DNA of 64,000 nt from Luidia sarsii (Eukaryota > Echinodermata > Asteroidea > Paxillosida > Luidiidae): assembly GCA_949987565.1 (NCBI GenBank), contig OX465118.1, forward strand, positions 5,608,538-5,672,537, in the 5' to 3' direction. The notes below the pieces were generated by a model that saw only the letters and a list, made by a program, of their open reading frames with translations, was not told the DNA's origin and did not search any database. A program made the translations under genes and the position numbers. Shown one piece after another: positions 1-13,800 of the stretch (the stretch's first letter is position 1; every line of letters starts with the position of its first letter).

Positions 1-840
1 AAAACCGCAGTTATAGAGAGGGTTGTTTTCAATGCTTGTTCTGAAGCCCAAAAATTGTGTTTGGAGAATAATGCTCAGTACAACTTTTATAGACAGTAGA
101 CTTATCTTTCATTTGATACCAAGCTTGATACATTTGGTTACATCTTTCGTTACGAAAAGTCCCACTGCAAACTCCGCGCGTGGCATGCACCTCAGTCCGG
201 AACGTGTGGCAGAAATTCCCATATTCAAAATTACAACTGATTAAGCTACAGTAACTGTTGCCTTTGAACTCCCTATTAAACAACTTTGATTTTTGTATCC
301 TTGTACAATGATAAAAAAAAAATCAAAATTGTTAAAAGAGGAGTATACGGGCTACAGTTAGAATGCAATTTATAATTTATTATACTTTAACTACAATAAG
401 GATACAGTTGATAAGATTGGCAGATGTCACGGTATGCATGTTCACGAAAGTTCACCGGGAAAACATACATTTCAAACGCAATGCAAACAAACAATTCATC
501 CTTCCCCCCAAAAATGATGAAAACTACAATTTGAATAATATATCTACCACATTTCATATTTCTATAATATTTCCTTTTGCAATGAACCACAATTGGCTTT
601 TGCCATGCAATATCCATATATATGAACCATACATGTGTAGAAAGTTGAATACAGATATCAAGTCAAGGAAGTACAATGATGTACAGACAAGCAAATATTT
701 ACAAAAGGAAAGGGAATCTTTTAAAAACCAATCACTTGTTATATTAAATTGTATCTATGGCATAATTGTATTGCTCAAGAAAGTCTTTGAAATTTTAGTG
801 AGTCTTTGTAATTGTAGTAATTTCTGGTTTTTCCTGAAGA

Positions 841-1122
841 CCTATCCCTAAACCTGTTTTACTGCCAAAATGTATACTTCATAATCATTAAGTGAAGGAG
901 TTTTTCATCAAATGTAATCCAGAAGGATTAATTTATGTTTTTTAATCTGTGGGTTCCTGAAATGACCTTACATTTTTATAAGGATATTTTTAAAGGTAAA
1001 AATATGACAAATTCTGACTCCACTAAGAAAAAAGAAGCTTGCCAAAATGTTTGTACACTTCAGATCCCTAGACGACAGCAGAAAATGAGCTTGACTGTGA
1101 TATTTATTGCAGAGACCCTTTA
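841..1122 (+). repeat. Dispersed repeat, long copy (partner at 9093-9200)
   Basis: It begins cctatccctaaacctg and ends near tttattgcagagaccctt. A second copy at 9093-9200 has the same ends and lacks about 175 internal bases, so one copy carries an insertion or the other a deletion. Confidence 0.7.
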
Positions 1123-1721
1123 GGTGGATTGGGGAGCCCAACAAACGAACATAGCAGCTCTGGGTGTGGTTATATTGATTGTTTGTAGATTTTTGTTTAT
1201 CATTTGTCCAAAAAGAAACCCCTGATGTACGTTGGGTGAGGAAGCAGGGAGTTCAAATCTATACATCACCAAATTCAAATCAAATCACAATCAATGCTTG
1301 CCAAGATTGGTATGGTTTCAATTACATCTGATGAGAACACCACAGGAAAACCAAAGTCACACACCGCATACAAACTGGGCTCCTGAAAAGGAAAGTTTGA
1401 AATGGATCTTTCCATTGTTTTTAAGCATTCATATTCACGACACTCCAAAGATATGAAAGATAAATTTGCAACTCCTGATCAATGTTTTTAAAAGAATCAC
1501 ACTTTTTAGTATTGTGGGTATCAAATCTTTGGTATTTGATAAATACACTATGATTAAGTTGTTTTTATGATATTTGTCTTGTGACCACTGTGAAATTGCT
1601 CTTGCAGTCAGAGATATGATGGAACAAATGTCAACAAATGGATAATCCAAGATGTGCCAATGTAAAAAGATGGGAGCAGCACCAAATGTGTTGGACTTTG
1701 TGTGCATGATTCTGTAGAATA

Positions 1722-1912
1722 GAAAAATGTTGAAAACTGCTGACTGACTAAAATAACCAAAATGCAAATAGAAACAAACACGGAGGGCCTGATGTTTATA
1801 TTCTTTCGGGACCTTTCTCTTAAGCAGATTTCAGCCAACAGTGTAGGACTTCTTCCGGGGCAGAATTCTGAAAGGTCCTGCTAGGATCAAAACATTGAGC
1901 CCGCAATATTTG
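1722..1912. mobile_element. Family A element (GTCCTGCTAGGATC), diverged
   Basis: It starts with the family edge aaaatgttgaaaactgctga, has the ggagggcctga core and ends with aaggtcctgctaggatc in the opposite sense. Family A copies have TIR-like edges (TTGCAAACTGCTTACTGAC) and an inverted-repeat core. Confidence 0.7.
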
Positions 1913-2287
1913 CAAGACAGCGTTAATGTGCTTGGCTGTTCATTCAGCAAGCAGCATCTGTTGCTAAAGCTCTTTGGAATTGGCGGTCGGCAGAGAAAAA
2001 AAGAACCCACATGTTGGTAGAGATACCAGCTCTTGTACCTGCGGGACTGTATCATGTATGGTTGCAATGTTATTGAGGGGTTTTTCCAGACTCAAATATT
2101 CATAGATTTGCTGATTTACACATATTATGTTCTCAAATTTACAAAGACACACAGTAACACATACTAATGACCAATAACCTATCGTTGCCTAGACTTAATA
2201 CCAACAAAAACCCTCTGGTGCACTCTTTTCTATCATTCATGCACTTAGAATTACATTTGATTTATATCTGACGTATTACAGTAATAT

Positions 2288-2435
2288 GCAAAAATGTTGC
2301 AAACTGCTTACTGACTAAAATGACTAAAAAAAAGAAAACCAGGAGAGCATGACGTTTCAATACAAGCAGGACCTTTCTCAAAGGCAGAAATCTGCTAGGA
2401 TCAAAACATCAGGCCCTCCTGATTTTGAATTCATA
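2288..2435. mobile_element. Family A element
   Basis: It carries the edge aaaatgttgcaaactgctta and ctgactaaaatg, then ggagagcatgacgtttcaat, and closes with a tctgctaggatcaaaacatc arm in inverted sense. Confidence 0.75.
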
Positions 2436-2847
2436 TTTGTAATAAAGTAAATGGCTGCTGCTGAAAATTAAACCATACTAAAGGCAAGACTATTATTTGG
2501 TATTGACCTACTAAAAATTTACATGTACATTCATTATACATGATGCATTGCTCTGATTAAGTCTTGGTTCAATACATGTTCACCAATAGAGGTTTCCATG
2601 GCAGTGCTGACTAACTATGGTAAGTGTTTGTGGTAAACTGATGAGCTATGGCTATGACTGTTGGCAGCACATTCCTCCATTCACTCTCCAACAAGGGCCT
2701 TAGCCATAACAATTACTGATTCAAAATTACCAATGGGTCGGGTTTTTATGATAGTTTGTGAAAAAAAAGCTAAGGAAATCTCACTGGCCCTGGATGACCC
2801 TGAGACCTCTAGCTTAAATGCATCAGTGCCCTTACCATCTCAGCTAT

Positions 2848-3060
2848 CCAGCCCTTAAGATGGTGGCCTTCCAAAATAGTCAGCCAGTCGTTACCAGGGT
2901 GGGGCACCAGTCAGAAGCATTCAACCAATAACTGCCATATATCTCCAGGGATCCACCAAGTAAGGACTGGAGAGCTCAGATGGTAGGAGTGCTGGTACAG
3001 AAGAGGTCTCAGGTTCAAATCCCGGTCTTTGCCATTTTTCAAAATTGTTTAAGAGTTCAC
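2848..3060 (+). mobile_element. tRNA-derived SINE
   Basis: It has an A-box-like gagctcagatggtaggagtg and a B-box-like ggttcaaatcccggtc about 35 bases apart, preceded by the SINE-specific leader (ggcaccagtcagaagcattc). The same leader and tRNA-like head recur at least eight times in the window. Confidence 0.75.
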
Positions 3061-4484
3061 AGTCTGTTTTGCTTTTATTTGTTTGACATAAATTTCCAGC
3101 TATAAGATCATTGAGACAAAGCAGAGCTCCACAACCTCAACCAAGATTTGGCAAAGGCTGAATGAATACATATCATTGAAAATGTATTGAACCAAGACTA
3201 CATATATATATTCAATTAAAATGAACTAGAGAAATAAAGGCACTTATATTATGTGGAATACACACAATTCCAATGTGTCAATGCTTGTCTATAAATCTTT
3301 TCATCTTATACATCTAAGCCTATAGAGCAAGCATTAGCTTTAGCAGCCAATTGCTGAAAAAATTTAATAGAAAATTTTTGTGCAGGTGCCAAAAAATAAC
3401 AATCGTGCGTATGAAGAGGATTTATTAAACATTTCATATTTTAAAAAAAGCTTCACAGTAAGGCCGTTCAACAAAATAATGAGATTATTTGGATTGCAAT
3501 TTGAATCGCGATTCAAACTCCACACTTGTTTTGGTGTGTGTGGACACAAAGAAATACGATTATTAGTGGGATTCCACACAAATTCCAAATGAGAAAAATT
3601 ATTTTGGAAATAAGTAAATAAGAATTCAGACAGACTTTTGAATTGAACAACATGCATATCAACTTCTTGTAAACATTCCTCCTAGGCACTCCGTGCAAAT
3701 GCATTATTTGCATGTGAGATTAATAAAAAGAACAGGATATATTATCAAATTTCAGCCACAGAAATTTTAATTCCGGTATCCCTAAAGGGAGCATGATTTT
3801 CAACTTGTTTTTAAAAAAAAGCAGTGTTGCAAAAAGTGGTAGAGTAAAATTTTAAGCATGATTTAATGTGTTGTTGTTTACAAAATGTAATTTATCTTCG
3901 AGGGAGTAGTGCAAATGGCCTGTTGTTTTCCAATAAGGATTTTCATGCTAAAATTTAAAAACAAAATCTTTCTGCTTATAGGCAGCAGCATGCAAATGGG
4001 CCATTATTACTCAAATCACATGCACTGGTCCAGTTGAAAAAACAACAACCCAAGTTCCATTTATATCATAACTCAAATATTGATTCATGTGCCTAAGGCT
4101 ATTTATGAAATAAGGGCTTAGGCTCGGTTTTAGGCTTCGGTCACATTCCTCTTACCCATTATAATGTCACAGGCATCTAGAAACAAGCGTTTGGCCCCAG
4201 TCTTTTGTGAATACTCTGTACTTCTCAAGCCAACAAAACCTTCAATTTCAAGGACAAACCACTACCTACGTATATTTTCAGGTTTTGTCAGACGGAGACG
4301 AAGCCTGAGCCCGAGCCTGATCCATGGATTAGTAAAGGGGCCTATGAAAGCTTGACTGTCGAGTTGGAGTTGGGTTGGGAACCGGTGGCGATGCGTACCA
4401 GCGGCTGACTTTGTGCCTAACACTACATGTAGGTGCGTTAGCTCAGCTTCCCCGGGTAGATGTCAGTTGAGTAGACTCAGAGTG

Positions 4485-4640
4485 AGTGACCTTGCTTTCA
4501 CACTGGGTGAGTTACCTTGCTTTCACACTGGGTGAGTTACCTTGCTTTCACACTGGGTGAGTGACCTTGCGTTCACACTGGGTGAGTTACCTTGCTTTCA
4601 CACTGGGTGAGTGACCTTGCTTTCACACTGGGTGAGTTAG
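4485..4640 (+). repeat. 25-bp minisatellite, about 6 copies
   Basis: The unit is accttgctttcacactgggt plus gagtt. Copies alternate gagttacc and gagtgacc. The array lies about 150 bp beyond the tetraspanin stop codon, so it may fall in its 3' UTR. Confidence 0.9.
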
Positions 4641-4782
4641 GGGTAATGACATCAGAGCCAATAGGGGCTGATCCGGGCTGAAGCAGAGCAGGGGAGATCT
4701 AGGCAAGCTAATCAAATACATGTAGTTCGATGTCAGCACGCTTGTGCTTTGTAACATGCAACACCACCGAACGAACTACCAC

Positions 4783-4878
4783 TTATTTATTCATCGGTTC
4801 AGCAGATGGCCCATCCCATTCATCTCTCTCCTTCTCCACTTGGGTGATGAACATGAAGGTCATAAATATTCCAGCAAT
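4783..4878 (-). CDS. Tetraspanin last coding exon: end of TM4 and C-tail
   Basis: This exon has 31 codons plus a TAA stop. The acceptor is a run of T followed by cag. It reads [20 protein letters not shown] followed by [11 protein letters not shown]. The short polar cytoplasmic tail is normal for the family. The 3' UTR must lie below 4783, but I could not choose a polyadenylation site. Confidence 0.9.
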   Translation of the reverse strand: MAGIFMTFMFITQVEKERDEWDGPSAEPMNK

Positions 4879-7800
4879 CTGAAAAAAAAGTCAAACAAAT
4901 CAATGAAAAAATGACTAGATATCATTTCAGATCCAATCTGACAACCGAAAAGTGACATTTGAAAATACATGCATGCCTAATGCTATTGTATCTGACTTTT
5001 CATGTCCATAATTTTATTTTAAAAGCCCTCTTTCTCCTTAAACACATGGGCAATGTTAGTTTCATATTAAAAGGAAAAGAAATTGTATTAGTTCTTGAAG
5101 AATCTCAAATTATACTGCTGAGTACATTGGGACATACATGTGGGTAACTGTACAAAGCAATTATGCACAAATGTATAGTACTGAAAGATGTAACATGATA
5201 TAATGTACATTATTTTAGACTAATGTGGTTATTAAACATTTACATTATACAATATTACAGTTATGTAAGTGGAAGGTTTGCGGTGACACCATGTATACAT
5301 GTACTGTATCTTCTCTTTCAAGAATCTCCTGACGACGGGCAGAGTACACACTACCCGAAACGTTGAGTTACCAGCTCTTTTCAGAGCCACACTTCTTGAA
5401 AGAGAAGTTATACATGGTGTCACCGCAAACCTTCCACTAAGTGTTTCCACCATGCAAACCTTCAAGTCTTATCTACAGTTATATGAGTATATATTGTAAT
5501 TAACTATTACAGTTATATAAGTACATGTACATCTCCTACTTCTTTGAATGAACCACATGACCTTGACCTACTCGGTGGTCATGTGGTTAAGATGTCTGCA
5601 CTAGAAAGCAGGAGTCGCGGGTTCGAATTTGAAAGATTTTTCATCAGGCATCAGGCAAAGCACTGAGCACTCAGTACCTACATGTATTACTGTACGTCAA
5701 GCAGGGCAAATCCTCATTGAATCACATTTTCCTTGACACAAACCATCATGTTATATCTCCTACTTTATTTACAACTTTGGGAGGTGGTGTGAATATTGCT
5801 TTATAAAATGAATATTACTTTATAAAAGCACATACATGTACAGTGTACATGTATAATTGAATACAAACCTACTAGTACAATATACACAAATTACATTAAA
5901 GGGTTAATCAAGGGAACACAAACAACTCAAACATTTCAGTGACTCACAATTTAAAAAAAACACCTGGTAATACTTTTCATATTCATGTATGTATAGGCCA
6001 AGGAGTTGCCATGGTTTAGGGGTTCAAGTCCCAGTCCAATCAAAGTTCTCTTTGCCTTTTTTCAAAAACATTAAAATTATTATTACACACTGAGGGATTG
6101 GATAAACGGAGAGGCACACTGTACATGTAGGTACATGCATACTCTATCTGACTGTGTTAATATTCTTGTTTAGTCTGACTGAAGTTGTCCATTTGAATAG
6201 TACTCTCACAATTACAACAACCACTCTTCGGTTAGTGGTAACCTGAGCAACGCGGATCAGACTTACGTACGTCATAGGTTAAGAGTCAGGGGCAGTATAC
6301 CCAACAATGGTCTCTCTGATTCTGTCCAGGAACAGAACGATCAGAGCAACACCAAAAATCTGCCCCCGAAAGCCAAGTTGTGAAAAAAAAAGATGGAAAG
6401 TTGGAAGCAAATTATCAACACGTTGTACAAAAAATGTAGAGAATGACACGATTGAAGGCAAAATATTAGATTTACGTTATAATATCAAGTTGGCATCGTA
6501 AGCATTAGGCACTGTTTCAGTGAAAGCTTGGCCACAATTCTGAGTCAACATATTCCATGCTGTAGTCAGCAAGCCTATGCAGTTCAGACACTGAGCATTA
6601 CAGGATGGTTAACTTGAAAGCGTAACTTTTTCAAATGCAATTTAGCCCAAAACAAGGCTATAAAGACACTCTTGGTTAAGGGCTAAGGAGGGAAGGAGAT
6701 GGGGAGGAACTCAGGAAAGCTGGAGATAGGAATTGACATTCCTCTTAAAACGAGCCAGATCATAAGAAGGTGGGAAACATGAACTAGGAATGGAATTCCA
6801 AAGAGAAGCAGAACGTGGGAAGAAGCTGCTCTGATACCTCCTTGTTCTACATCTTGGAAGAGACAGTGTATGGGTGAGAGGAGGCAAACAGCCTGGGTGC
6901 TCACTTAAACATCTTACAATAGAAAAACCAAGTCGGCCAGACCAGAGGAACAACTTCCTTGGAAGTATCTGTAGAGCAAACTCATCAGGGTGGCCACCGT
7001 CCTACAATGAGCTAGGGGTTGCAGTGACGACCCAAGCTCCTTGCCAAACAGATTTAAAAGACGTAACTCATGCAGCATGTGCCATTGCTACTAAAATACC
7101 TTTCCTTAGCCAAGTTCCCATCAGATCTTTTTCTTACCCGGACACATGGTACCTTATTAGAGCCATTCACACTCAGCAAATAATCCCGATTCAGAAACCG
7201 TTTTTGTGTGTTTTTAGGCACTGGGTTATATTCACCCAGCAACTGCATTCTTACACAAATGCTATTCTCCCTGTCTCTTAGTCTGATTGGCCAATTGTCA
7301 TTACATCATAGTGATGCATATTCATGTTTGATCTATACTCCAATCAGAGTAAAGAATATTCATGAATATGCATAACATCAGCAGGAATGACCTCCAGGAT
7401 GAATGCCATTGCGGGGTGAATAGAAACCTCCATGTTTTTTTACTCAACTCAAAGCAGAGCAAAAAAACAACGCAAAAATATTACATACATGTGTAAGTTA
7501 ATCCAATGCAAATACTGTACATGTACTTTAAGAGGCGTTGCCATGGTGACTCACCTGTGTCAGGGAGAATGCCAGGGCCACGCCTCCGAGAAGTCCTAGG
7601 TTGTCCTCCGCCCAGGTCAGTACGGCGTCCGTGCAGCCATTGACGTAAATCAGGTCCGCAACCTCATAAGGGTGCGGGTTGCCAACTCGTATCTTATTGC
7701 CGCACATGGTGTTGACAACAGTGTCAGTCTAGGATCAACCACAAAATTTACATCAAGAATCACAACACTGATACAATCACTATTCAGCCACTCACACTGA

Positions 7801-10800
7801 CGAAAAACAAAATTGAGATTACTTAGATCACCCTTTGATTCAATTTGTTGATGTGTATGGACCATAGACATATTATAACCATCTATTAGAAACGACGTCA
7901 GGATATTGTAATTCCATAGGGACCCGACTAGCATCAAACTATGGGCAGAACTTAAGAGCACTGCCACCATAGACATATATAACCTATAGACGGTCAGCAT
8001 CTATTAGAAATGACGTCAGGATACTGTAATGCCATGGGGGTCATGACTAGCGTCAAAGTTTGGGCAGAAGTAAAGAGCACTGCCACCATAGACATATATA
8101 ACCTATAGACGGTCAGTGTCTATTAGAAACGAAGTCGGGATACTGTAATGCCTAAGGGGTCCCAACTAACGTCAAACTATGGGCGGGAGTAATAAAGAGC
8201 ACCGTCACATGTTTGTATGGCGTGTGGCGTGACACGCGTTCAAATTTGCCATTGGTTCCATGACGCTACCAGGCGACGCTCATGCATGTGCATGCTTTTT
8301 CTATGAACCCGGCAGTGGCCTTACTTCCACCCATACTTTTGCAAAGATGGCAGCCTCCATGGCATTTCAGTCTGGCGCCCGCTATTGACTGTCACCATCT
8401 ATATGTGCCTATGGTGTGGACACAATTATCAGGGCGATATACACTGTGTAAAGACCCGCAAATTGAATCGTGATCAAAAACCTTTATTTTATTTGCTCGC
8501 GTCCACACAGGCCAAACAATCACGTTTTTCTTGAGAGTGTGAGTGGCCTTTATGATACATGTGTTTATAATAATATCAAAAATCAGGAGGGCCTGACGTT
8601 TCCATCCTAGCAGGACCTTTCTCAAAGGCATATTTATGATACAGCATTTTGTTAAGGCATGGTGTGGTTTATTTGACGTAACTTAAATGCGTTGGTGAAG
8701 ATTTCAATGAATGAGAGAAGGTTAACTTGATGAGCCTCAGTAAGTGTGAAGTTTATGAACACCCCACCCTCCAGTCCACCCACAGCTAGCCTATCAAGAG
8801 TCGTTATCGCCTGTCAGTCATGAGTAGCAACAAAATCCATGTGGCCAAATGAATATCTTAAAGTGTCTCTGCAATAAAAAATGTGTCCCTTAAAAAAATG
8901 TGTCCCTGTTTTGCAATGTTGCTAATAATCAAACTCTTTTTAACATGAGTTCTGGGTGTGATTTTGCAGTTTTTATGCTAATGAGAATTTCAATATTCAT
9001 GAGCAAATTTGTTATGTCATCACAGGATCATGCAACATAAACCCATTGGTTGTGTAGAAAAGTTTCTGAACATTTATGGTTTTTTCCTGCAGGCCTATCC
9101 CTAAACCTGTTGATTTACTGCCAAAATGTATGCTTCATAATCATTTAGTGAAGGAGCTTTCATCAAAGAGCTTGACTGATATTTATTGCAGAGACCCTTC
9201 AAGAAAATAGCGCTCAGATATTACAGCTGATGTCTGATCAAATCTGAATTGAAGCTTAATTTCATTATTCTGTACAGGCAAAGATTATTTGACTATTTGG
9301 GAAGGCCACATCTAATGGCTGAATAGATCAGATGGTAAGAACGCTGCTACACAAAATCAGAGCTCATGGCCCTCGGGTTCAAATCTTGGTCTAGTCAAAG
9401 TTTTCAAAAAAATTCTGAAAAAAGAAGAGAGCTTCATGCAAATGAAGTTCAGGGAACTGGTTGAACGGAAACCAGTTGAACGAGAACCGGTTGAACATAA
9501 ACCGGTTGGATGGAAACCGGTTGAACAGAAACCGGTTGAACAGAAATCGGTTGGACAGGAACCAGTTGAACGGGAACCAGTTGAACGGGCACCAGTTGAA
9601 CGGGAACCAGTTGAACGAGAACCGGTTGAACGGAAACCGGTTGAACGGAAACCGGTTGGACAGGAACCAGTTGAACGGGAACCAGTTGAACGGGAACCAG
9701 TTGAACGGGAACCAGTTGAACGGGAACCAGTTGAACGAGAACCGGTTGAACGGAAACCGGTTGAACGGAAACCGGTTGGACAGGAACCAGTTGTGCTCAA
9801 GCAGATGCCAAAGGGGGTGGATGCTTGAGGATGTGGTAAAGGCGGGAATGTTGGTTCCGTGCATAGGAGACTCGGACACCGATGAGGGATGGAGAATGAC
9901 TTCCTTTGAGGGTTTTGGGTAAAGGGCAACCTACTACCCATGCAGTGATGGTGCCAGATGTCATTGAGATGGAAACCAATGTCTTGGGGGATAATGCTGT
10001 ATCAGGAAATATCCGGACTTCCCAAGAGAATGGCCTTCTCAGGCCCACACCTCTTCTCAAAGAGAAGCTTCACTGAGGTGCATTGGCAAAGCCATATCAA
10101 ACTGAGGTGAAAATCTGTGACAAGTCTCATGTGCAGTGTGGGTCCCAGCAAAGCAAACTGTGAATATAAGTGGGGAAGAATGACCTTGTGCATATTCCAC
10201 AACCTACATGTACATGTACATGTACATGTACAACACACACAATGTACATTATACGTAAATTATATCAGTGCTTTCCTATCATTCTCAAATTATGGAAGGT
10301 GAACTGGCAGCCACAAAACTCAGGCCAAACAGTGTCAGGCCACTGACACCTGTGTCAGGCCACTGAGCCAGTGTCCAGCCACAGTGTCAGGCAACTGACC
10401 TCAAAGTGTCAGGCCACTGACACCAGTGTCAGGCCACTGACCCATTTCCAGGCCAGTGTCAGGCCACTGACCCCACAGTGTCAGGTCACTAAACCCAGTG
10501 TCAGGCCACTGACCCCACAATGTCAGGCCACAGAGAGCACAGTGTCAGGCAACTGACCCTAGTGTCAGACTACTGACCCTACAGTGTCAGGCCACTGACC
10601 TCAAAGTGTCAGGCCACTGACCTCAAAGTGTCAGGTCACTGACCCCAAAGTGTCAGGCCACTGAGCCCTCAGTGTCAGGCCACGGACCCTGCAGTGTAAG
10701 CCCACTGACCTCAAAGTGTCAGGTCACTGACCCCAAAGTGTCAGGCCACTGAGCCCTCAGTGTCAGGCCACGGACCCTAGCTGCAGTGTAAGCCCACTGA

Positions 10801-13800
10801 CCCCACAGTGTCAGGCCACTGACCCCACAGTGTAAGGCCACTGACCCCACAGTGTCAGGTCACAGATCCCACAGTGTATGGCCAAAGACCCCACAGTGTC
10901 AGGCCACTTACCCCACAGTGTAAGGCCACTAACCCCACAGTGCCAGGCCACTGATCCCACAATGTCAGGCCACAGACAGCACAGTGTCAGGCCTGACACC
11001 CTAGTGTCAGACTACTGACCCTACAGTGTCAGGCCACTGACCTCAAAGTGTCAGGTCACTGACCCCAAAGTGTCAGGCCACTGAGCCCTCAGTGTCAGGC
11101 CACGGACCCTAGCTGCAGTATAAGCCCACTGACCCCACAGTGTCAGGCCACTGACCCACAGTGTAAGGCCACTAACCCCACAGTGTCAGGCCACTGACCC
11201 CACAGTGTCAGGTCACAGACCCCACAGTGTATGGCCAAAGACCCCACAGTGTCAGGCCACTAACCCCACAGTGTCAGGTCACTGACCCCACAGTGTCAGG
11301 CCACAGACCCCACAGTGTAAGGCTAAAGACCCCACAGTGTCAGGCCACTGACCCCACAGTGTAAGGCCAAAGACCCCACAGTGTCAGGCCACTGACTCCA
11401 AAGTGTCGGGCCACAGAATCCACAGTGTAAGGGCCACAGATGCCACAGAGTAAGGCCACATACCCCACAATGTCAGACCACTGACCCTACAGTGTCGGAC
11501 CACTGACCCTACAGTGTCGGGGCACAGACCCCACAGTGTCAGGCCACAGACCCCAGTGTCGGGACACTGAATCCACAGTGTCGGGCAACAGACCCTACAG
11601 TGTCGGGCCACTGACCATACAGTGTCGGGCCACTGACCCTAATGTGTCAGGCCACTGATCCGAGTGTAAGGCCACTGACCCAAATATAAGGCCTGTGATT
11701 AGTGGTCACTGGTGTGTCAAGCCCTGTATAGAATGGAACAGCTGCCAGTGAAGTCTATGGGGTCTATAAGGTCAATGTATGTAAATGGCATGAGATTTGG
11801 TAGATATTGGAACCACTAAGAATCAGTGGTTATTGCAGCATTCTATAAAAAATTAGCATACGAAAAATAGCATGTTTTGCCATAAACAAGAGTTAACTTC
11901 AGCTTAAAAAGTCAAATCAGGAAGTTAGGATGAAAGCTACATTGTAGCTGTGTTATGTTTGATATGAATGCAAGCTGTTAAGGATGGTATGAACAAAACT
12001 TGGGCTGTAATGTCATTGCATCTAAGTATATTATGTGGTGGATCACCAGGATGATAGGGCTACATGTACAGATACATGTAACAGTACATGGACCTGTACC
12101 AGGGATTTTATGATCAAAGCAGAGATACAGTCTCTGTACATGTTAAGCCTACCTCAGATGGGTTGTTTTCATCCTGCAGGGAAAAAATTATGAGAATGTT
12201 GCATACAGTTATGCGCTATATTTCCAGCAAAATCACCACCGGGATGGCAGGTAAAGGCCCACTTACACAGGCACGCAGTAACGGAAAGCGACAATGCCAC
12301 ACGGTATTTTACAGCTACACAAGAGTGGAAACTCGCTCGCTCTTTATGCAAATGACATCATCCAAAGACAATGGCACCGTACTGAAGGAATAGAAAGCAA
12401 GAGGAAGCGTTCTTACTTCTGATCCTGCATGGCGGGAAGAGTGCTTCTCAAGCAAAAGAGAAACCGAAGAATGTGATTGGTCAGCATGCGCAGTGGCAGC
12501 GCGGTAACTTTTGGGAAAAAAATCACTCCAGTTTCTAACCCCAGCGGTTTACCATGCAATCGCTAGGTCTGTCCACTCCAGATGTAAACATCACCATGAA
12601 AACTGTGCGTGCTATATCTTTGACTGCATGGAATTCCGTTACCGCTCACGTGTGTAGATAGGCCTTTAGAAACACACACAAGCTCAGCACCACCTACAGA
12701 AGGAATCTTTCACAGAGCGGCACTATTGAATCCACTGTCTAGTAAGTTTAGTGCCGTGTTGATTAGAGTTCATTGTCCTTTTCATTCATGGCCACTAAAT
12801 AACTTACCAATTACCAGTTAGTTCCCACTTTGACTTTTTTTTTAAATTGATTGAAAGTTCATTTACCATCAATGGTTGGGAATGTATGACAGCGGAAAGA
12901 TTCCACAACCACTTTCAGCCTGTCTGGTTTACATCAAGGCCCTGGTAAGTTAAAGGGAGCGTAAAACATTTGCAATGTGCCCAATTTCCGGACATTCCAA
13001 AGTTGAGAAATTACTCACTTATCAGGAAGTTTGTGATGGTATCAGACATTCCGTGAAATATTAGAGCTCAAAAATCTGCCATTTTTGAGAAAAGAGGAAA
13101 TCTGTAAAATTTCTTGAACAATTAAGAGTTCCTTTTAGAAATACCGCATTAATTAGGATTTCATTTCCTTTGCAGTTTTTATCATGACATTGGTGACGGA
13201 TAGAGCTTTTTTATGTATACTTTGAACTTGACAAAGTTTGGAATCAATTCTTTGACCTTCGCAAATGGTGTACCCTACCTTTAACAGGGATGTTAGTTTA
13301 CCTTGCTTTCCCACTGGATTAATGTTGCCATTCTTCAGCAGTCGCAGAAATTCACATGAGCAAAGCCTACAATATATAATGGACCAGATTCATATCCCTG
13401 CATTTATAAATCTACTTTGATCAACCACCTAAGCTTAAGGCTTGTTTTTTATTGGGGTTAGGTCAGCATTACCTTCGTAGATAAACAGCAGGAGAAGGGA
13501 ACTCCACATGCATTGACTCCGGGACTGGAACAATTGAAGTAGATGTTTTTTTCCCAGTCGTTGAAACCAAAACCGCCGCAACAATCAAACTACATGTACA
13601 CAAAGAACATGAAAGACCATGGTACAAAAACAAAATAAATTGCTTAACCACTTCACACCGGGGGTTTTTTACAGCGCCGATGACCGCCATACGGGGGTTT
13701 TTGAACAAACAAATCATTTTCAAATCTCGCTAAAATTTCAATCGGAACAATATATTTCTGTGAAATAAATCGATGAGGGTATACTATGGGTACAAGAGAG

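Larger units (their letters stand above)
1..4782. other. Region downstream of the tetraspanin; no recognised gene
   Basis: I see no convincing gene here. The region probably includes the tetraspanin 3' UTR and the intergenic stretch beyond. A cysteine-rich 84-codon open frame at 29-283 (minus) has no recognisable domain and no clear splice context. The rest holds the repeats listed separately: a dispersed repeat at 841-1122, family A at 1722-1912 and 2288-2435, a SINE at 2848-3060, an F-type fragment near 3461-3590 and a 25-bp array. Confidence 0.5.

Noticed and set aside
6874..7281. 135-codon plus frame
   Set aside because: It is antisense to a clear LINE reverse-transcriptase remnant and lies in a tetraspanin intron. 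No recognisable domain.
9357..9941. Long open frames on both strands over the 15-bp repeat (up to 194 codons)
   Set aside because: The repeat unit is a multiple of three and lacks stop codons in several frames, so openness is automatic. There is no start context, splice support or recognisable domain.
10321..11690. Possible CRISPR-like array of 22-bp repeats
   Set aside because: Units are contiguous and diverged, with no unique spacers, no leader and no cas genes, in animal DNA.
12243..12257. ATGGCAG followed by gtaaag as the first coding exon of RAP1GDS1
   Set aside because: It has the right form, but it lies inside the tetraspanin gene 44 kb upstream, and the donor overlaps the end of a TIR element. 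The exon at 49536-49627 fits better.
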